Assembly (NCBI RefSeq): GCF_021532655.1
Contig: NZ_JAKGAS010000008.1
Location: forward strand, 226,861 to 290,860
DNA length: 64,000 nucleotides
Reading direction: 5' to 3'
Source: Paraglaciecola algarum
Lineage (GTDB): Bacteria; Pseudomonadota; Gammaproteobacteria; Enterobacterales; Alteromonadaceae
A model generated the notes under the pieces. The model was not told where the DNA came from. It made no database searches and worked only from the letters and a program-made list of their open reading frames with translations. A program made the position numbers and the translations under genes. The first letter of the stretch is position 1. Every line of letters begins with the position of its first letter. Below, piece by piece: positions 46,561 to 56,552 of this stretch.

Positions 46561-48024
46561 ATGCGAAATCAAGCGAAATACCTACTTATTTATTTATGTG
46601 TAGTATGTTTTTTGGTTGGCAGTGTGGTTAATCTTGCCCAAGCCCAAGAGTTGAACCAAAAGCAAGATACAAACACCACGCAAAACAATCAAGAAACCTT
46701 ACTAGTGGATATAAGCCAAGCTGAACTTGATCAATTATTAGCGCCTATAGCCCTGTACCCAGATACTTTGTTATCCCACATCTTTGTTGCCTCGACTTAT
46801 CCACTTGAAGTTGTACAAGCCGCTCGATGGCGCCGAAATAATAAAGATTTAGACGAACAAGAAGCATTAAACGCCGTTGAAAAAAAGGATTGGGATCCAA
46901 GTGTAAAAGCTTTAGTGCCCTTCCATGACCTGCTACAAACATTAAGTGACGATTTAGACTGGTTACAATCGTTAGGTAACGCATTTTTATTTGCTGAAGA
47001 ACGAGTATTAGATAGTGTTCAAACGCTAAGACAGAAAGCCTATGCTCAGGGAAACTTGCACGACAACGAATACCTAGAGGTTGAACAAGACGGCGATGAA
47101 ATCGTCATTCAAACGGTTGAAAAAGAAGTAGTGTATATCCCCTATTACGACACTCGACATGTTTATGGAAATTGGTGGTGGAATGATCACCCTCCGTATT
47201 ATTGGCATAGCCCTAGTCATTATATTTTGAGTGCTGGCATATACTGGAGTTCACGGTTTTACATCCGCCCTAGTTTTTACTTCTCAGGTTTTCATTGGCA
47301 CAAGCGTCATCTGGTGGCTGATTATACTTATAACAGACACTCAAATAATCACTATTGGGCACCCCACCATTCTCGTAAACAAAAAGTACGCATAACCGAA
47401 TATTCACGTTGGAAGCACAACAAGCACCATAGACGAGGTGTGCAATACAAACACAATGGTCAAAGGGTAATTCGAAATACAGAAAATCCAAAACGCTACG
47501 TATCGAGTACTAACCAACCTCATAGCAAAAAGCAGCACCAGATAGATAAGCAAAGAGTGTTGGATGTGAGTCGATATCCTAAAGCTCACCCTAAATTGGA
47601 AAGGCGCTCTAGTGCTCAAGTGAAAAATCAACTACAGCGTCATTCAAAAACCACAAAATTCGATAAGAATACACACCAATCGAATAAAACGGCTAACTAT
47701 ACGAAAAAACCGACTAGTCATAAAACCAATGAACTTAAATCAGTAAATCAATACAAAAGGCCACTTAGCCATAAATCTAAAGATTATAGGCCAGCAAACC
47801 AGCAGGAAAAGTCTAGAGATTCTTATAACAGGCCAACGTCGTATGCATCAAAACCAGAACGTGCTAAGCCGCAAAGGCAAAGTTCTAGTTACAAACACCA
47901 GCAAACTCAACAAAGAAGTAAACCTAGTTACCAAAATAAAAGTCGTCAGTCTGGGAATAGCTCGAGTAATAGATCTAGGCCCGTAAAAATCGAGCGGCAC
48001 AGTAAAATCCGAGAAAAAAGGTAG
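46561..48024 (+). CDS. DUF3300 exported protein with long basic tail
   Basis: A 487-residue protein starting at the ATG at 46561, which has AAGGAAAGG just upstream. After a signal peptide (cleavage near AQA-QE) comes a DUF3300 domain (about 45-260: LDQLLAPIALYPDTLLSHI, AARWRRNNKDL, VVYIPYYDTRHVYGNWWW). From about residue 290 the chain becomes low-complexity and very basic, rich in Lys, Arg, Ser, Gln, Asn and His, to the end. The tail may be disordered or bind polyanions; this is inference. Function of DUF3300 is unknown. Confidence 0.83.
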   Translation: MRNQAKYLLIYLCVVCFLVGSVVNLAQAQELNQKQDTNTTQNNQETLLVDISQAELDQLLAPIALYPDTLLSHIFVASTYPLEVVQAARWRRNNKDLDEQEALNAVEKKDWDPSVKALVPFHDLLQTLSDDLDWLQSLGNAFLFAEERVLDSVQTLRQKAYAQGNLHDNEYLEVEQDGDEIVIQTVEKEVVYIPYYDTRHVYGNWWWNDHPPYYWHSPSHYILSAGIYWSSRFYIRPSFYFSGFHWHKRHLVADYTYNRHSNNHYWAPHHSRKQKVRITEYSRWKHNKHHRRGVQYKHNGQRVIRNTENPKRYVSSTNQPHSKKQHQIDKQRVLDVSRYPKAHPKLERRSSAQVKNQLQRHSKTTKFDKNTHQSNKTANYTKKPTSHKTNELKSVNQYKRPLSHKSKDYRPANQQEKSRDSYNRPTSYASKPERAKPQRQSSSYKHQQTQQRSKPSYQNKSRQSGNSSSNRSRPVKIERHSKIREKR

Positions 48025-48136
48025 ACATATACACAAGCCACTTTAAAATTCTATTTTTGAGGTGGTTTGGGTATGTACCCGAGTGCTTCAAAAATATAAC
48101 TGTTCGAACAACTAGAGTGCTTGGGTATATTCATAC

Positions 48137-48607
48137 ATGCAAATAAAACTAGATGATTTAACTCACCCTAAAATAGCGCTTTTACTCGAAGAACATTTAG
48201 CCGACATGCGGGCAACTTCGCCCCCAGATAGTGTTCATGCACTAGATTTGAATAATCTTCGCTCTACTGATATTACCTTTTGGAGTATTTGGAGTGACGC
48301 AGAGTTACTTGGTTGCGCTGCTATCAAAAAACTCAACAATATCCATTACGAAATTAAATCAATGCGCACTGCTCGAATCCATGTACGAAAAGGAGTAGCG
48401 AATAGACTGTTACAGCACATTATTCAATTCGCGCTAGATAAAAGTATTTTACGATTATCTTTAGAAACAGGCAGCCAAGACTTCTTCATACCTGCCCACC
48501 AACTATATCTCAAATATGGCTTTGAATATTGTGAGCCATTCGCCGATTATTCACCTGATCCGAATAGTAAATTTATGACATTGCAGCTGAAAACTTTGAT
48601 AAAATAG
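48137..48607 (+). CDS. GNAT family N-acetyltransferase
   Basis: A 156-residue GNAT-fold protein. ELLGCAAIKKL, the acetyl-CoA loop ARIHVRKGVANRLLQHII and the C-terminal YLKYGFEYCEPF match the family. Related small proteins are often annotated as general acyltransferases; the substrate is unknown. It is followed 34 bases later by pyrB on the same strand. Confidence 0.87.
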   Translation: MQIKLDDLTHPKIALLLEEHLADMRATSPPDSVHALDLNNLRSTDITFWSIWSDAELLGCAAIKKLNNIHYEIKSMRTARIHVRKGVANRLLQHIIQFALDKSILRLSLETGSQDFFIPAHQLYLKYGFEYCEPFADYSPDPNSKFMTLQLKTLIK

Positions 48608-48641
48608 GAGCATATCCAGCTCGTAAAAAGATCTAACTCAT

Positions 48642-49646
48642 ATGAATTTTAAAGGCAGCCACATTCTTTCAGTTAACCAATTCGATCGCGATGCTATCGA
48701 ACGGGTTTTTAATGTTGCCCATCAAATGTTGCCTTACGCCAAAAGAGAAAAACGTACCACAGTATTAGACGGGGCTATTTTAGGAAATTTATTTTTTGAA
48801 CCTAGTACTCGTACACGTGTAAGCTTTGGTACAGCCTTTAACTTACTAGGCGGAGAAGTAAGAGAAACCACTGGCTTAAGCAACTCTGCGCTAGCTAAAG
48901 GCGAATCTCTTTACGATACAGCACGAGTATTAAGTGGCTATTCAGACATCATTGCTATGCGGCACCCCGATATTGGTTCTGTCGCTGAGTTTGCAGAAGG
49001 TAGTCGCATACCCGTGATCAATGGCGGAGATGGTGCCAACGAACACCCAACCCAAGCTTTATTAGACCTATACACGATTCAAAAAGAATTACAGGCACAC
49101 GGTAATAGTATTGATGGCATGCACATTGCCATGATCGGTGATTTAAAACATGGGCGAACCGTACATTCATTATCAAAATTATTATGTTTGTTTAACAAGA
49201 TTAGGTTTACCCTTATTTCACCAAAAGAACTAGCCATGCCCTCTTCAATTATTGATGCCATTGAAAACTCGGGTCACCAATATACAATCACTGAACAATT
49301 TGAAGGTAACCTTGATGCCGATATTTGTTATCAAACCCGCATTCAAGAGGAGCGTTTTGCATCACAAGATGAAGCCAACCAATACCGTGGTAAATTTCGT
49401 TTAAATCAACAAATTTATACTCAGCATTTCCAATCAAAAACCGTGATCATGCATCCTTTGCCTAGAGACTCTAGAGCAGAAGCCAATGAATTAGACAATG
49501 ATTTAAACCTAAACCCTAATTTAGCCATATTCCGTCAAACAGATAATGGCGTGTTGGTTAGAATGGCATTGTTCGCGTTAACCTTAGGTGTCGAGTCCCT
49601 CGTCAGTCAATTTGAGCAAAAAGTGCATTGGTACGTAAACAATTAA
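48642..49646 (+). CDS. pyrB: aspartate carbamoyltransferase catalytic chain
   Basis: A 334-residue transcarbamoylase that makes carbamoyl aspartate, the committed step of pyrimidine synthesis. The carbamoyl-phosphate loop STRTR is at 55-59 and HPTQALLDLYT marks ATCase rather than ornithine carbamoyltransferase. The 80s loop region (ALAKGESL) is intact. No pyrI regulatory gene adjoins it, so the enzyme may lack that subunit or obtain it from elsewhere. hemL follows after 64 bases. Confidence 0.95.
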   Translation: MNFKGSHILSVNQFDRDAIERVFNVAHQMLPYAKREKRTTVLDGAILGNLFFEPSTRTRVSFGTAFNLLGGEVRETTGLSNSALAKGESLYDTARVLSGYSDIIAMRHPDIGSVAEFAEGSRIPVINGGDGANEHPTQALLDLYTIQKELQAHGNSIDGMHIAMIGDLKHGRTVHSLSKLLCLFNKIRFTLISPKELAMPSSIIDAIENSGHQYTITEQFEGNLDADICYQTRIQEERFASQDEANQYRGKFRLNQQIYTQHFQSKTVIMHPLPRDSRAEANELDNDLNLNPNLAIFRQTDNGVLVRMALFALTLGVESLVSQFEQKVHWYVNN

Positions 49647-49710
49647 TTCAGATTGCCCGTAACAAAAAACTAAAAATTTTCATTTAAAAATATTATTACA
49701 AGAAGCCATT

Positions 49711-51012
49711 ATGCAAACATCAGAAAGTCTTTTTAATCGCGCAAAACAACATATTCCAGGTGGGGTTAACTCCCCCGTTAGAGCATTTAAAGCAGTAGGC
49801 GGAACCCCTCCATTTATTAGTAAAGCCGACGGCCCTTACATATTTGATGCAGATAACAAACGTTATATCGATTACGTTCAATCTTGGGGGCCAATGGTGT
49901 TAGGCCACAATAATCCAAAGATCCGCCAAGCCGTGATAGATGCTGCACAAAACGGATTAAGTTTTGGTGCACCAACAGAGATTGAAGTCATCATAGCTGA
50001 ATTAGTCAGTGAGCTGGTGCCTTCGATGCAGATGTTACGCATGGTGAACTCAGGCACAGAAGCCACAATGAGCGCTATTCGTTTAGCGCGCGGTTACACT
50101 AATCGAGATAAAATCTTAAAATTTGAAGGCTGTTATCATGGTCATGCTGATTCATTATTGGTTAAAGCCGGTTCTGGTGCATTGACCCTTGGTGTGCCTA
50201 GTTCTCCTGGTGTACCGGCAAATGTAGCTGAACATACATTAACTATGGAATACAACAACCTTGAGTCTGTGGCTCAAGCCTTTGCCCAATACCCAGAGGA
50301 TATAGCTTGTATCATAGTGGAGCCTGTAGCGGGCAATATGAATTGTATTCCTCCGGTTGACGGTTTTTTACAAGGATTACGAGATATTTGTGACCAATAC
50401 GGAGCCTTGTTAATTTTAGATGAAGTCATGACTGGCTTTCGAGTCGCTTTAGGTGGTGCGCAACAGAAGTATCAAGTAGAGCCTGACTTAACCTGTTTAG
50501 GTAAGGTAATCGGCGGGGGCATGCCAGTAGGTGCATTTGGGGGTAAAAAAGAAATCATGCAACATATGGCCCCGCTAGGGCCCGTTTATCAAGCAGGCAC
50601 ATTATCAGGAAACCCAGTGGCAATGGCGGCCGGTTTAGCCTCTTTGAACCAAATTAAAAAACCCGGATTATATGAACAATTAAGTCAAACTACGCAAACC
50701 TTGGCTGAAGGTTTTAAGAGCCTTGCTGATAAACATGGTATACCTATGTCGGTGAATTATGCGGGCAGTATGTTTGGGCTATTTTTTACTGACGTAGAGC
50801 GCGTGACAAACTATCAACAAGCAATTAACTGTAATACCGAACAGTTCAATATGTTTTATCATGGTATGTTAGATAACGGTGTCTACTTAGCGCCTGCTTC
50901 TTATGAGGCAGGGTTTGTTTCTGCGGCTCACACGGATGAAGTGATCCAAGAAACCTTAAAAATTGCCGATAAAGTATTAGCTGAAGTGGCCTTAAAAACA
51001 CGACAGCCTTAA
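49711..51012 (+). CDS. hemL: glutamate-1-semialdehyde 2,1-aminomutase
   Basis: A 433-residue PLP enzyme making 5-aminolevulinate for tetrapyrrole synthesis. The PLP lysine is Lys265 (LGKVIGGGMPVGAF), the same position as in E. coli; FEGCYHGHADSLL and GTLSGNP are further signatures. Length is typical. It supplies haem for the several c-type cytochromes in this genome. Confidence 0.97.
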   Translation: MQTSESLFNRAKQHIPGGVNSPVRAFKAVGGTPPFISKADGPYIFDADNKRYIDYVQSWGPMVLGHNNPKIRQAVIDAAQNGLSFGAPTEIEVIIAELVSELVPSMQMLRMVNSGTEATMSAIRLARGYTNRDKILKFEGCYHGHADSLLVKAGSGALTLGVPSSPGVPANVAEHTLTMEYNNLESVAQAFAQYPEDIACIIVEPVAGNMNCIPPVDGFLQGLRDICDQYGALLILDEVMTGFRVALGGAQQKYQVEPDLTCLGKVIGGGMPVGAFGGKKEIMQHMAPLGPVYQAGTLSGNPVAMAAGLASLNQIKKPGLYEQLSQTTQTLAEGFKSLADKHGIPMSVNYAGSMFGLFFTDVERVTNYQQAINCNTEQFNMFYHGMLDNGVYLAPASYEAGFVSAAHTDEVIQETLKIADKVLAEVALKTRQP

Positions 51013-51066
51013 TTTTTTAAAGACATCATCTAGTAGAAAGAAGAATAGTAGAGTGCAGACGTTTTA

Positions 51067-52149
51067 ATGTTAGGGCAACTGTTACAACCCGTACCTTTAG
51101 CTTTGTTGTTTATCATATTGATATACACAATTGTGTTACTGATCTTGGTAAATAAAAATAAAGCTAATCAAAACCACTCTCAACAAAAGGTTAAGGTTTA
51201 CTCTTCTTCTACGCCAACTTTAGAACAAAACTTCGATAAGTCTGCTGAAGAAGCCAAAGAGTTAAATAAAACTTTTCGAAAGTTTGTACCTAAACAATTC
51301 GTCGACCACTTAGCTAAACATGGTTCGGACAGTCTTGAGTTGGGCAAAGCAGATGAAGATGAATTAGCGATTTTGTTTAGCGACATCCGAGGTTTTACTG
51401 GGTTATCGGAACAAATGAGCCCCCAAGAGTTAATGAACTTTCTTAATTCTTACTTTTTACGAATGAATGATCCGATCCACCAGAACAATGGTTTTATTGA
51501 TAAGTTTATCGGTGATGCTGTGATGGCTTTATTTGATCGACCTAAAGGTACCAATGTAGACAAAGCCCAAGATGCCATTCGTGCGGCGCTGGACTTGCGT
51601 TATGCCATTAATCTTTATAATCAACACAGAGCTAACTGTAACTACCCGCCGGTTAATATTGGCATAGGCGTGCATTTTGGCCCGGTTATCATAGGTACAG
51701 TAGGCTCTAATGACAGGATGGATACCACAGTAATTGGTGACAGTGTGAATGTGGCATTTCGCTTGGAAGCCTTAGCACCCATTTACCACACCGATATAAT
51801 TATAAGTGAACAAACCTTAACTCAGGCCAATGCCCAAGAGCTATTTCAATATCGATTATTGGACTGGGTCAGAGTTAAGGGGCGACAAACTCCTATTGAA
51901 ATATACGAAATAATTGATCATCAAGAAGAAACCTTAAAGTTACAAAAATTAGCCAACGCTGAGTTAATTAAACAAGGCTTGTTCTATCGAAAAAAACAGG
52001 ATTGGCAACAGGCACAAAGCTACTTCCAACAAGCTTTGGATATGTGTCCACAAGATCCTTTACCCATGCATCACCTTACACAATGTGCTCGCCTACAAAG
52101 CGCAAATTTGGCAGAGGATTGGGACGGTTCAATCTTATTGACAGCTTAA
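51067..52149 (+). CDS. membrane-anchored class III adenylate/guanylate cyclase
   Basis: A 360-residue protein. Residues about 10-29 form one membrane span; after a linker comes a class III cyclase domain (about 95-280) with both metal Asp residues, Asp106 (FSDIRGFT) and Asp150 (FIGDAVMALF), and the transition-state Asn/Arg in IGDSVNVAFRLEA. A short TPR-like segment (FYRKKQDWQQAQSYFQQAL) ends it. It should make cAMP, or cGMP; the purine selectivity is not read with confidence. Its stop overlaps that of the convergent peroxidase gene. Confidence 0.9.
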   Translation: MLGQLLQPVPLALLFIILIYTIVLLILVNKNKANQNHSQQKVKVYSSSTPTLEQNFDKSAEEAKELNKTFRKFVPKQFVDHLAKHGSDSLELGKADEDELAILFSDIRGFTGLSEQMSPQELMNFLNSYFLRMNDPIHQNNGFIDKFIGDAVMALFDRPKGTNVDKAQDAIRAALDLRYAINLYNQHRANCNYPPVNIGIGVHFGPVIIGTVGSNDRMDTTVIGDSVNVAFRLEALAPIYHTDIIISEQTLTQANAQELFQYRLLDWVRVKGRQTPIEIYEIIDHQEETLKLQKLANAELIKQGLFYRKKQDWQQAQSYFQQALDMCPQDPLPMHHLTQCARLQSANLAEDWDGSILLTA

Positions 52150-53072
52150 GCTTCTAACGCTTGTTGCTTAATGAATTTAACCGACGGAGCAAAATAAGCA
52201 CCACCAGTTTCAGCAATGGTATAATCCAAAAGTTTGTCGTAATTACCTTCTGCATCAGCAAAAATCATATTCCGCAACATATCTGTAAAAGGTTTAGGAC
52301 TGCTGGCACAGGATATGAAATACAAGCCCTGCACTGACATGTCACCATAAGGCATACTTTGCCTAAGGATCTCAACACTTTTACCTTCTTCATCTTTTAA
52401 GCTAGTACGTTTGGTGTGAGCAAAAGCGGCTTTTTTGTCACTACTAAACTCTACATTATCGGTTTTTGTACGCCCCATTACCTCTTCTTGATTGGTCGTA
52501 GCCAAAAGCTGCCATTTAGTCATATTATGACGATAACGTTGTATATGAATATAACTGCCACCAGCAAATTCTGGATCTTTATCACCTACCAATGCCACTT
52601 CAAATTTATGCATACCTTTAGGATTTTCAGTACCATCCACAAAGCCGGTTAAATCTCTTCCATCTAGAAAGCGAAAACCACTAATCTCTTCATATAAATC
52701 TACATGAGGTTTAAGCAATTGGATCACTTCAATACCAATGGCGTGGCATATATCCGTTCTATCGGCTTTTATTTGAATAAACAAATCACCAGGGGTAACG
52801 GGAGCCTCACGATCATCACTTTGCATACTCGGAAATGGTGCTAACTCTTGAGGTATTAATCTTGGGTATAGCTCGTACCAATAGTCAGTTCCTACGGCAA
52901 TAACCCCAGATACCATAGCTTCGTAATATTCTTCATCAAAATAACTGAACAACTCTAACACTCGCACTAATTTAGCACGCATCGCTTGCACATCATCATC
53001 AACCACAGTAAAAGTTAAATAAAGTGCATGTAAATTGGGCTCTGCACAAATGCCTTTTTGAGCTTGGCTCAT
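52146..53072 (-). CDS. Dyp-type haem peroxidase
   Basis: A 308-residue dye-decolorizing peroxidase. The family signature GFVDGTENP carries the distal Asp146; the proximal haem His is His182 in QRYRHNMTKW. There is no signal peptide, so it is cytoplasmic, like E. coli YfeX. It oxidises phenolic or porphyrin-like substrates in tests of the family; the natural substrate is unknown. It is downstream of ggt-strand order (ggt follows 14 bases on), so the two may be co-transcribed. Confidence 0.93.
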   Translation of the reverse strand: MSQAQKGICAEPNLHALYLTFTVVDDDVQAMRAKLVRVLELFSYFDEEYYEAMVSGVIAVGTDYWYELYPRLIPQELAPFPSMQSDDREAPVTPGDLFIQIKADRTDICHAIGIEVIQLLKPHVDLYEEISGFRFLDGRDLTGFVDGTENPKGMHKFEVALVGDKDPEFAGGSYIHIQRYRHNMTKWQLLATTNQEEVMGRTKTDNVEFSSDKKAAFAHTKRTSLKDEEGKSVEILRQSMPYGDMSVQGLYFISCASSPKPFTDMLRNMIFADAEGNYDKLLDYTIAETGGAYFAPSVKFIKQQALEA

Positions 53073-53086
53073 ACTAAATTTTCACC

Positions 53087-54778
53087 TTAATATCCGGCCG
53101 CTTGACCATCTTTTCGACTCTCTGAAGCACCATAATATACTCCAGTTTTTAAATCACGCATAATGGCCTGATAACCACCAAAAGCATCGACTTTATCTTT
53201 TAATACATGACCTTTTTGGATTAACTTTCTACGAGTAAGTTGATCAAATCCAGACTCTAAGCTGATATAACCACCGTCTTGCATTATTTTACCAGTTGGT
53301 TGGCTCGAACCAGAATGTAACACTCTAGGGGCATCACCTGCTTCTTGTAAGTTCATGCCAAAATCAATTAAGTTCACTATCACTTGCGCATGCATTTGTG
53401 GTTGAGCACCGCCGCCCATCACACCAAAACTAACCCAAGGTTTACCGTCTCGAGTAATAAATGCTGGAATAATGGTATGAAAAGGCCGTTTATTGGGCTC
53501 ATACTGATTAAAGTGACCTTTTTGCAAACTAAATAACTCACCTCTATCTTGCAGTACAAACCCTAAGTCTGGAGGAGTCATGCCTGAGCCCATGCCGCGG
53601 TAATTACTTTGAATCAAAGACACCATATTGCCATCTTTATCCGCGGTAGTAAGATAAATAGTATCCCCTTCATTTATGCCTGCGTCATACCGTTTTGCCG
53701 CCTTTGTATTATCAATTAACTGGCTACGTTGTTTAGCATATTTTTTTGAAATCAACCAATTCACGGGAATTTGGTTAAAAGCGGGGTCGGCATAATATTT
53801 AGCACGATCTTCAAAAGCTAACTTTTTTGCTTCCACAAAAGTATGTATGTATTGCTGGGAGCCAAAGCCCATTTCTTCAATATCGTGCAACTCTAGTATG
53901 TTTAATATCTGTAATGCAGCAATTCCTTGACCATTGGGCGGTAACTCCCAAACGTCATAACCTTTATAATTGGTGGATACAGGCTCTACCCACTCTGACG
54001 TATGACTTGCCAAGTCGTCATAACTTAAATACCCATCTTGTTGTTTCATGTAAGCTGCAATAGAGCGAGCTATATCCCCTTTATAAAAAGCATCTCGGCC
54101 CCCTGTGGCAATTTTTTCGTAGGTCACAGCCAAAGCTTTATTTTTAAAAATCTCACCTTTTTCAGGCATAGTTCCAGTTGGCATATAGGTCTGTGTAAAC
54201 CCAGGGAACTTAGCTAAGAATTTTGCATTTATTTGCATATTATGAGCGATTAACTCACTAACTGGAAAGCCTTTCTTAGCATACTCAATGCTGGGCTGTA
54301 AGATCGAAGTCATGGGCAAACTGCCAAATTTTGCATGTAACTCAAACCAGCCATCAACCGTGCCTGGCACAGAGACCGGTAAAGGCCCAAACGCAGGAAC
54401 TTTATCTAATCCTTCCAGTTCAAAGTGTTCTAAAGTAAGTGATTTAGGTGAACGTCCCGAAGCATTTAAACCATATAATTGTTTGCTTTCGGCATCCCAT
54501 ACTATGGCAAATAAATCTCCACCTATACCGCTGCCTGTTGGCTCAACAAGCCCTAACATAGCGTTTGCTGCAATGGCTGCATCAATAGCATTACCGCCTT
54601 GCTTTAAGATATCCAATGCAACTTGTGTCGCCAATGGCTGGCTAGTTGCCACCATGGCATTTTGCGCTATCACTTCTGAGCGAGAAGCAAATGGTAAACC
54701 CGTTACTCTATCGTAAGTCCAAGCAGAACTTGACAAAACGATACAAGCTAACAAACTGAAAAGCCGAACTTTTTTCAT
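53087..54778 (-). CDS. ggt: gamma-glutamyltransferase
   Basis: A 563-residue Ntn hydrolase for glutathione and gamma-glutamyl compounds, exported to the periplasm. The start at 54778 (GAGA upstream) gives a signal peptide ending SAW-TYD. Autoprocessing should expose Thr373 in DTIYLTTADKDG, which aligns with E. coli Thr391; the second Thr of that motif is Ile here. NYRGMGSGMTPP and the late ISLESG segment complete the active-site region. It lies upstream of the Dyp peroxidase gene on the same strand. Confidence 0.93.
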   Translation of the reverse strand: MKKVRLFSLLACIVLSSSAWTYDRVTGLPFASRSEVIAQNAMVATSQPLATQVALDILKQGGNAIDAAIAANAMLGLVEPTGSGIGGDLFAIVWDAESKQLYGLNASGRSPKSLTLEHFELEGLDKVPAFGPLPVSVPGTVDGWFELHAKFGSLPMTSILQPSIEYAKKGFPVSELIAHNMQINAKFLAKFPGFTQTYMPTGTMPEKGEIFKNKALAVTYEKIATGGRDAFYKGDIARSIAAYMKQQDGYLSYDDLASHTSEWVEPVSTNYKGYDVWELPPNGQGIAALQILNILELHDIEEMGFGSQQYIHTFVEAKKLAFEDRAKYYADPAFNQIPVNWLISKKYAKQRSQLIDNTKAAKRYDAGINEGDTIYLTTADKDGNMVSLIQSNYRGMGSGMTPPDLGFVLQDRGELFSLQKGHFNQYEPNKRPFHTIIPAFITRDGKPWVSFGVMGGGAQPQMHAQVIVNLIDFGMNLQEAGDAPRVLHSGSSQPTGKIMQDGGYISLESGFDQLTRRKLIQKGHVLKDKVDAFGGYQAIMRDLKTGVYYGASESRKDGQAAGY

Positions 54779-54826
54779 TTTAATTCTCAAAAATCAACAA
54801 TCCCTTAAGCATACTATTATACAAAC

Positions 54827-54852
54827 AAAAAGCCCCGCTATTTAGCGGGGCT
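54827..54852 (-). terminator. rho-independent terminator after amtB
   Basis: On the minus strand, perfect stem AGCCCCGC/GCGGGGCT with a short AT loop followed by T residues. It ends the glnK-amtB transcript. Confidence 0.92.
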
Positions 54853-54899
54853 TCACATCAATCGATTAGGTGTATGCACTACACCTAGACCAAATAATA

Positions 54900-56144
54900 T
54901 TAATTACGTTTAGTTGTGAAATCAGGGTAAGCTTCTAGGCCACACTCACTGATATCAACACCTTCGTACTCTTCTTCTTCACTTACACGGATACCAATAA
55001 CCGCTTTGATAATTGACCAAGCAATAAAGCTAGTAGCAAATACCCAAACGAAGATAGTAACAGCGCCTAATAACTGACCACTAAAAGTAGAACCGTCGTT
55101 AGTGATTGGAACAAGTAATAGACCCAATAAACCTACTACACCGTGAACAGAGATAGCACCTACTGGATCATCAATCTTCAGCTTGTCTAGACCGATAATA
55201 CTAAGTACCACAACAATACCACCGATAGCGCCAAACAAAGTAGCTTGTAACGGAGAAGGAGTTGAAGGTTCAGCAGTAATCGCAACTAGACCGGCTAGCG
55301 CACCGTTTAATGCCATAGTTAAATCAGCTTTCTTAAACAAGATTTGTGCAAATAATAAAGCAGCAACTAAACCACCAGCAGCAGCAGCGTTAGTATTCAT
55401 GAATACTACTGCAACAGCGTTAGCACTTTCTACAGTAGCTGTAGCTAGAACAGAACCACCGTTGAAACCAAACCAACCCATCCATAAGATGAACATACCT
55501 AAAGTAGCAAGTGGTAAGTTAGCACCAGGGATTGCGTTGGCACGACCGTCAGCTGAATATTTACCTTTACGAGCACCAAGTAATAACACACCAGCTAAAG
55601 CTGCAGCAGCACCCGCCATGTGTACAATACCAGAACCAGCAAAGTCAGAGAATCCGTTGTCACCCAAAGTGTACATACCGAATACTGATTCGCCGCCCCA
55701 AGTCCAAGCGCCTTCCATTGGATAAATGAAACCAGTTAATACAACAGCAAAAGCAAGGAAAGCCCAAAGCTTCATACGCTCAGCAACTGCACCAGAAACA
55801 ATAGACATAGCTGTTGCTACGAATACTACCTGGAAGAAGAAGTCAGCAGCTGGAGCATAAGTAGCTGGCTCTGCAGCACCCGTTGCGCCGTCTGCAGTGA
55901 TGCCGCTTAGGAACATAGTGAACTCACCGCCACCGTACATGATTGAATAACCACACACCATGTACATGATGCAAGATATAGAATATAGCGCCACGTTTTT
56001 GGTTAATATTTCTGTAGTGTTTTTAGCACGAACTAAACCGGCTTCCAACATAGTAAAACCTGCAGCCATCCACATTACCAATGCGCCGCAAATTAAAAAG
56101 TAAAATGTATCTAGGGCATAGCCCAATTCAAATGTAATTTCCAC
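54900..56144 (-). CDS. amtB: ammonium transporter
   Basis: A 414-residue channel-like transporter with about eleven membrane spans. The twin-His pore histidines lie in GIVHMAGAAAAL and ISVHGVVGLLG. There is no long signal peptide; the first span begins within the first 15 residues. It lies 17 bases downstream of glnK, the classical partner that blocks it when nitrogen is plentiful. The C-terminal tail (about 375-414) is the GlnK docking region. Confidence 0.97.
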   Translation of the reverse strand: MEITFELGYALDTFYFLICGALVMWMAAGFTMLEAGLVRAKNTTEILTKNVALYSISCIMYMVCGYSIMYGGGEFTMFLSGITADGATGAAEPATYAPAADFFFQVVFVATAMSIVSGAVAERMKLWAFLAFAVVLTGFIYPMEGAWTWGGESVFGMYTLGDNGFSDFAGSGIVHMAGAAAALAGVLLLGARKGKYSADGRANAIPGANLPLATLGMFILWMGWFGFNGGSVLATATVESANAVAVVFMNTNAAAAGGLVAALLFAQILFKKADLTMALNGALAGLVAITAEPSTPSPLQATLFGAIGGIVVVLSIIGLDKLKIDDPVGAISVHGVVGLLGLLLVPITNDGSTFSGQLLGAVTIFVWVFATSFIAWSIIKAVIGIRVSEEEEYEGVDISECGLEAYPDFTTKRN

Positions 56145-56161
56145 AATTATCTCCTCAAATT

Positions 56162-56500
56162 CTAAATGGCTTCGCCATCTGTTTCGCCTGTACGAATACG
56201 AACAGCATGCTCTAGGTCATAAACAAAAACTTTACCGTCACCAATTTTGCCGGTTTTAGCTGCGCCAACAATAGCTTCAACTAAACGCTCAACTTGATCA
56301 TCTTTAACACCTACTTCAAGTTTAACTTTTGGTAAAAAGTCTACTTGATATTCAGCGCCGCGATATAGTTCTGTATGACCTTTCTGACGACCAAAGCCTT
56401 TAACTTCAGTTACCGTCAAACCATCAATTCCGATTTCAGATATTGCTTCACGCACATCGTCAAGCTTGAAGGGCTTAATGATTGCAGTTACTAATTTCAT
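56162..56500 (-). CDS. glnK: nitrogen regulatory protein P-II
   Basis: A 112-residue P-II signal protein. The T loop YRGAEY carries the uridylylated Tyr51; FGRQKGH and GDGKVFVYD are the nucleotide-binding signatures. Being directly upstream of amtB it is called glnK rather than glnB. A sigma-54-like promoter and NtrC-like palindrome lie upstream. Confidence 0.95.
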   Translation of the reverse strand: MKLVTAIIKPFKLDDVREAISEIGIDGLTVTEVKGFGRQKGHTELYRGAEYQVDFLPKVKLEVGVKDDQVERLVEAIVGAAKTGKIGDGKVFVYDLEHAVRIRTGETDGEAI

Positions 56501-56552
56501 AGTGCTACTCCCAGTGTTTTATTATATAAGTATTAAAATCTTCCATTACTAG

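Noticed and set aside
48642..49646. Ornithine carbamoyltransferase as the identity of the transcarbamoylase
   Set aside because: HPTQALLDLYT is the aspartate carbamoyltransferase form; the ornithine enzyme has HPCQ and SMG motifs instead.
54288..54716. 142-codon open frame antisense to ggt
   Set aside because: It lies wholly inside a well-supported gene, has no family resemblance and no ribosome site.
55183..55725. 180-codon open frame antisense to amtB
   Set aside because: Its Ala/Pro-rich composition is what the complement of a Gly/Ala-rich membrane protein gives; amtB is certain.
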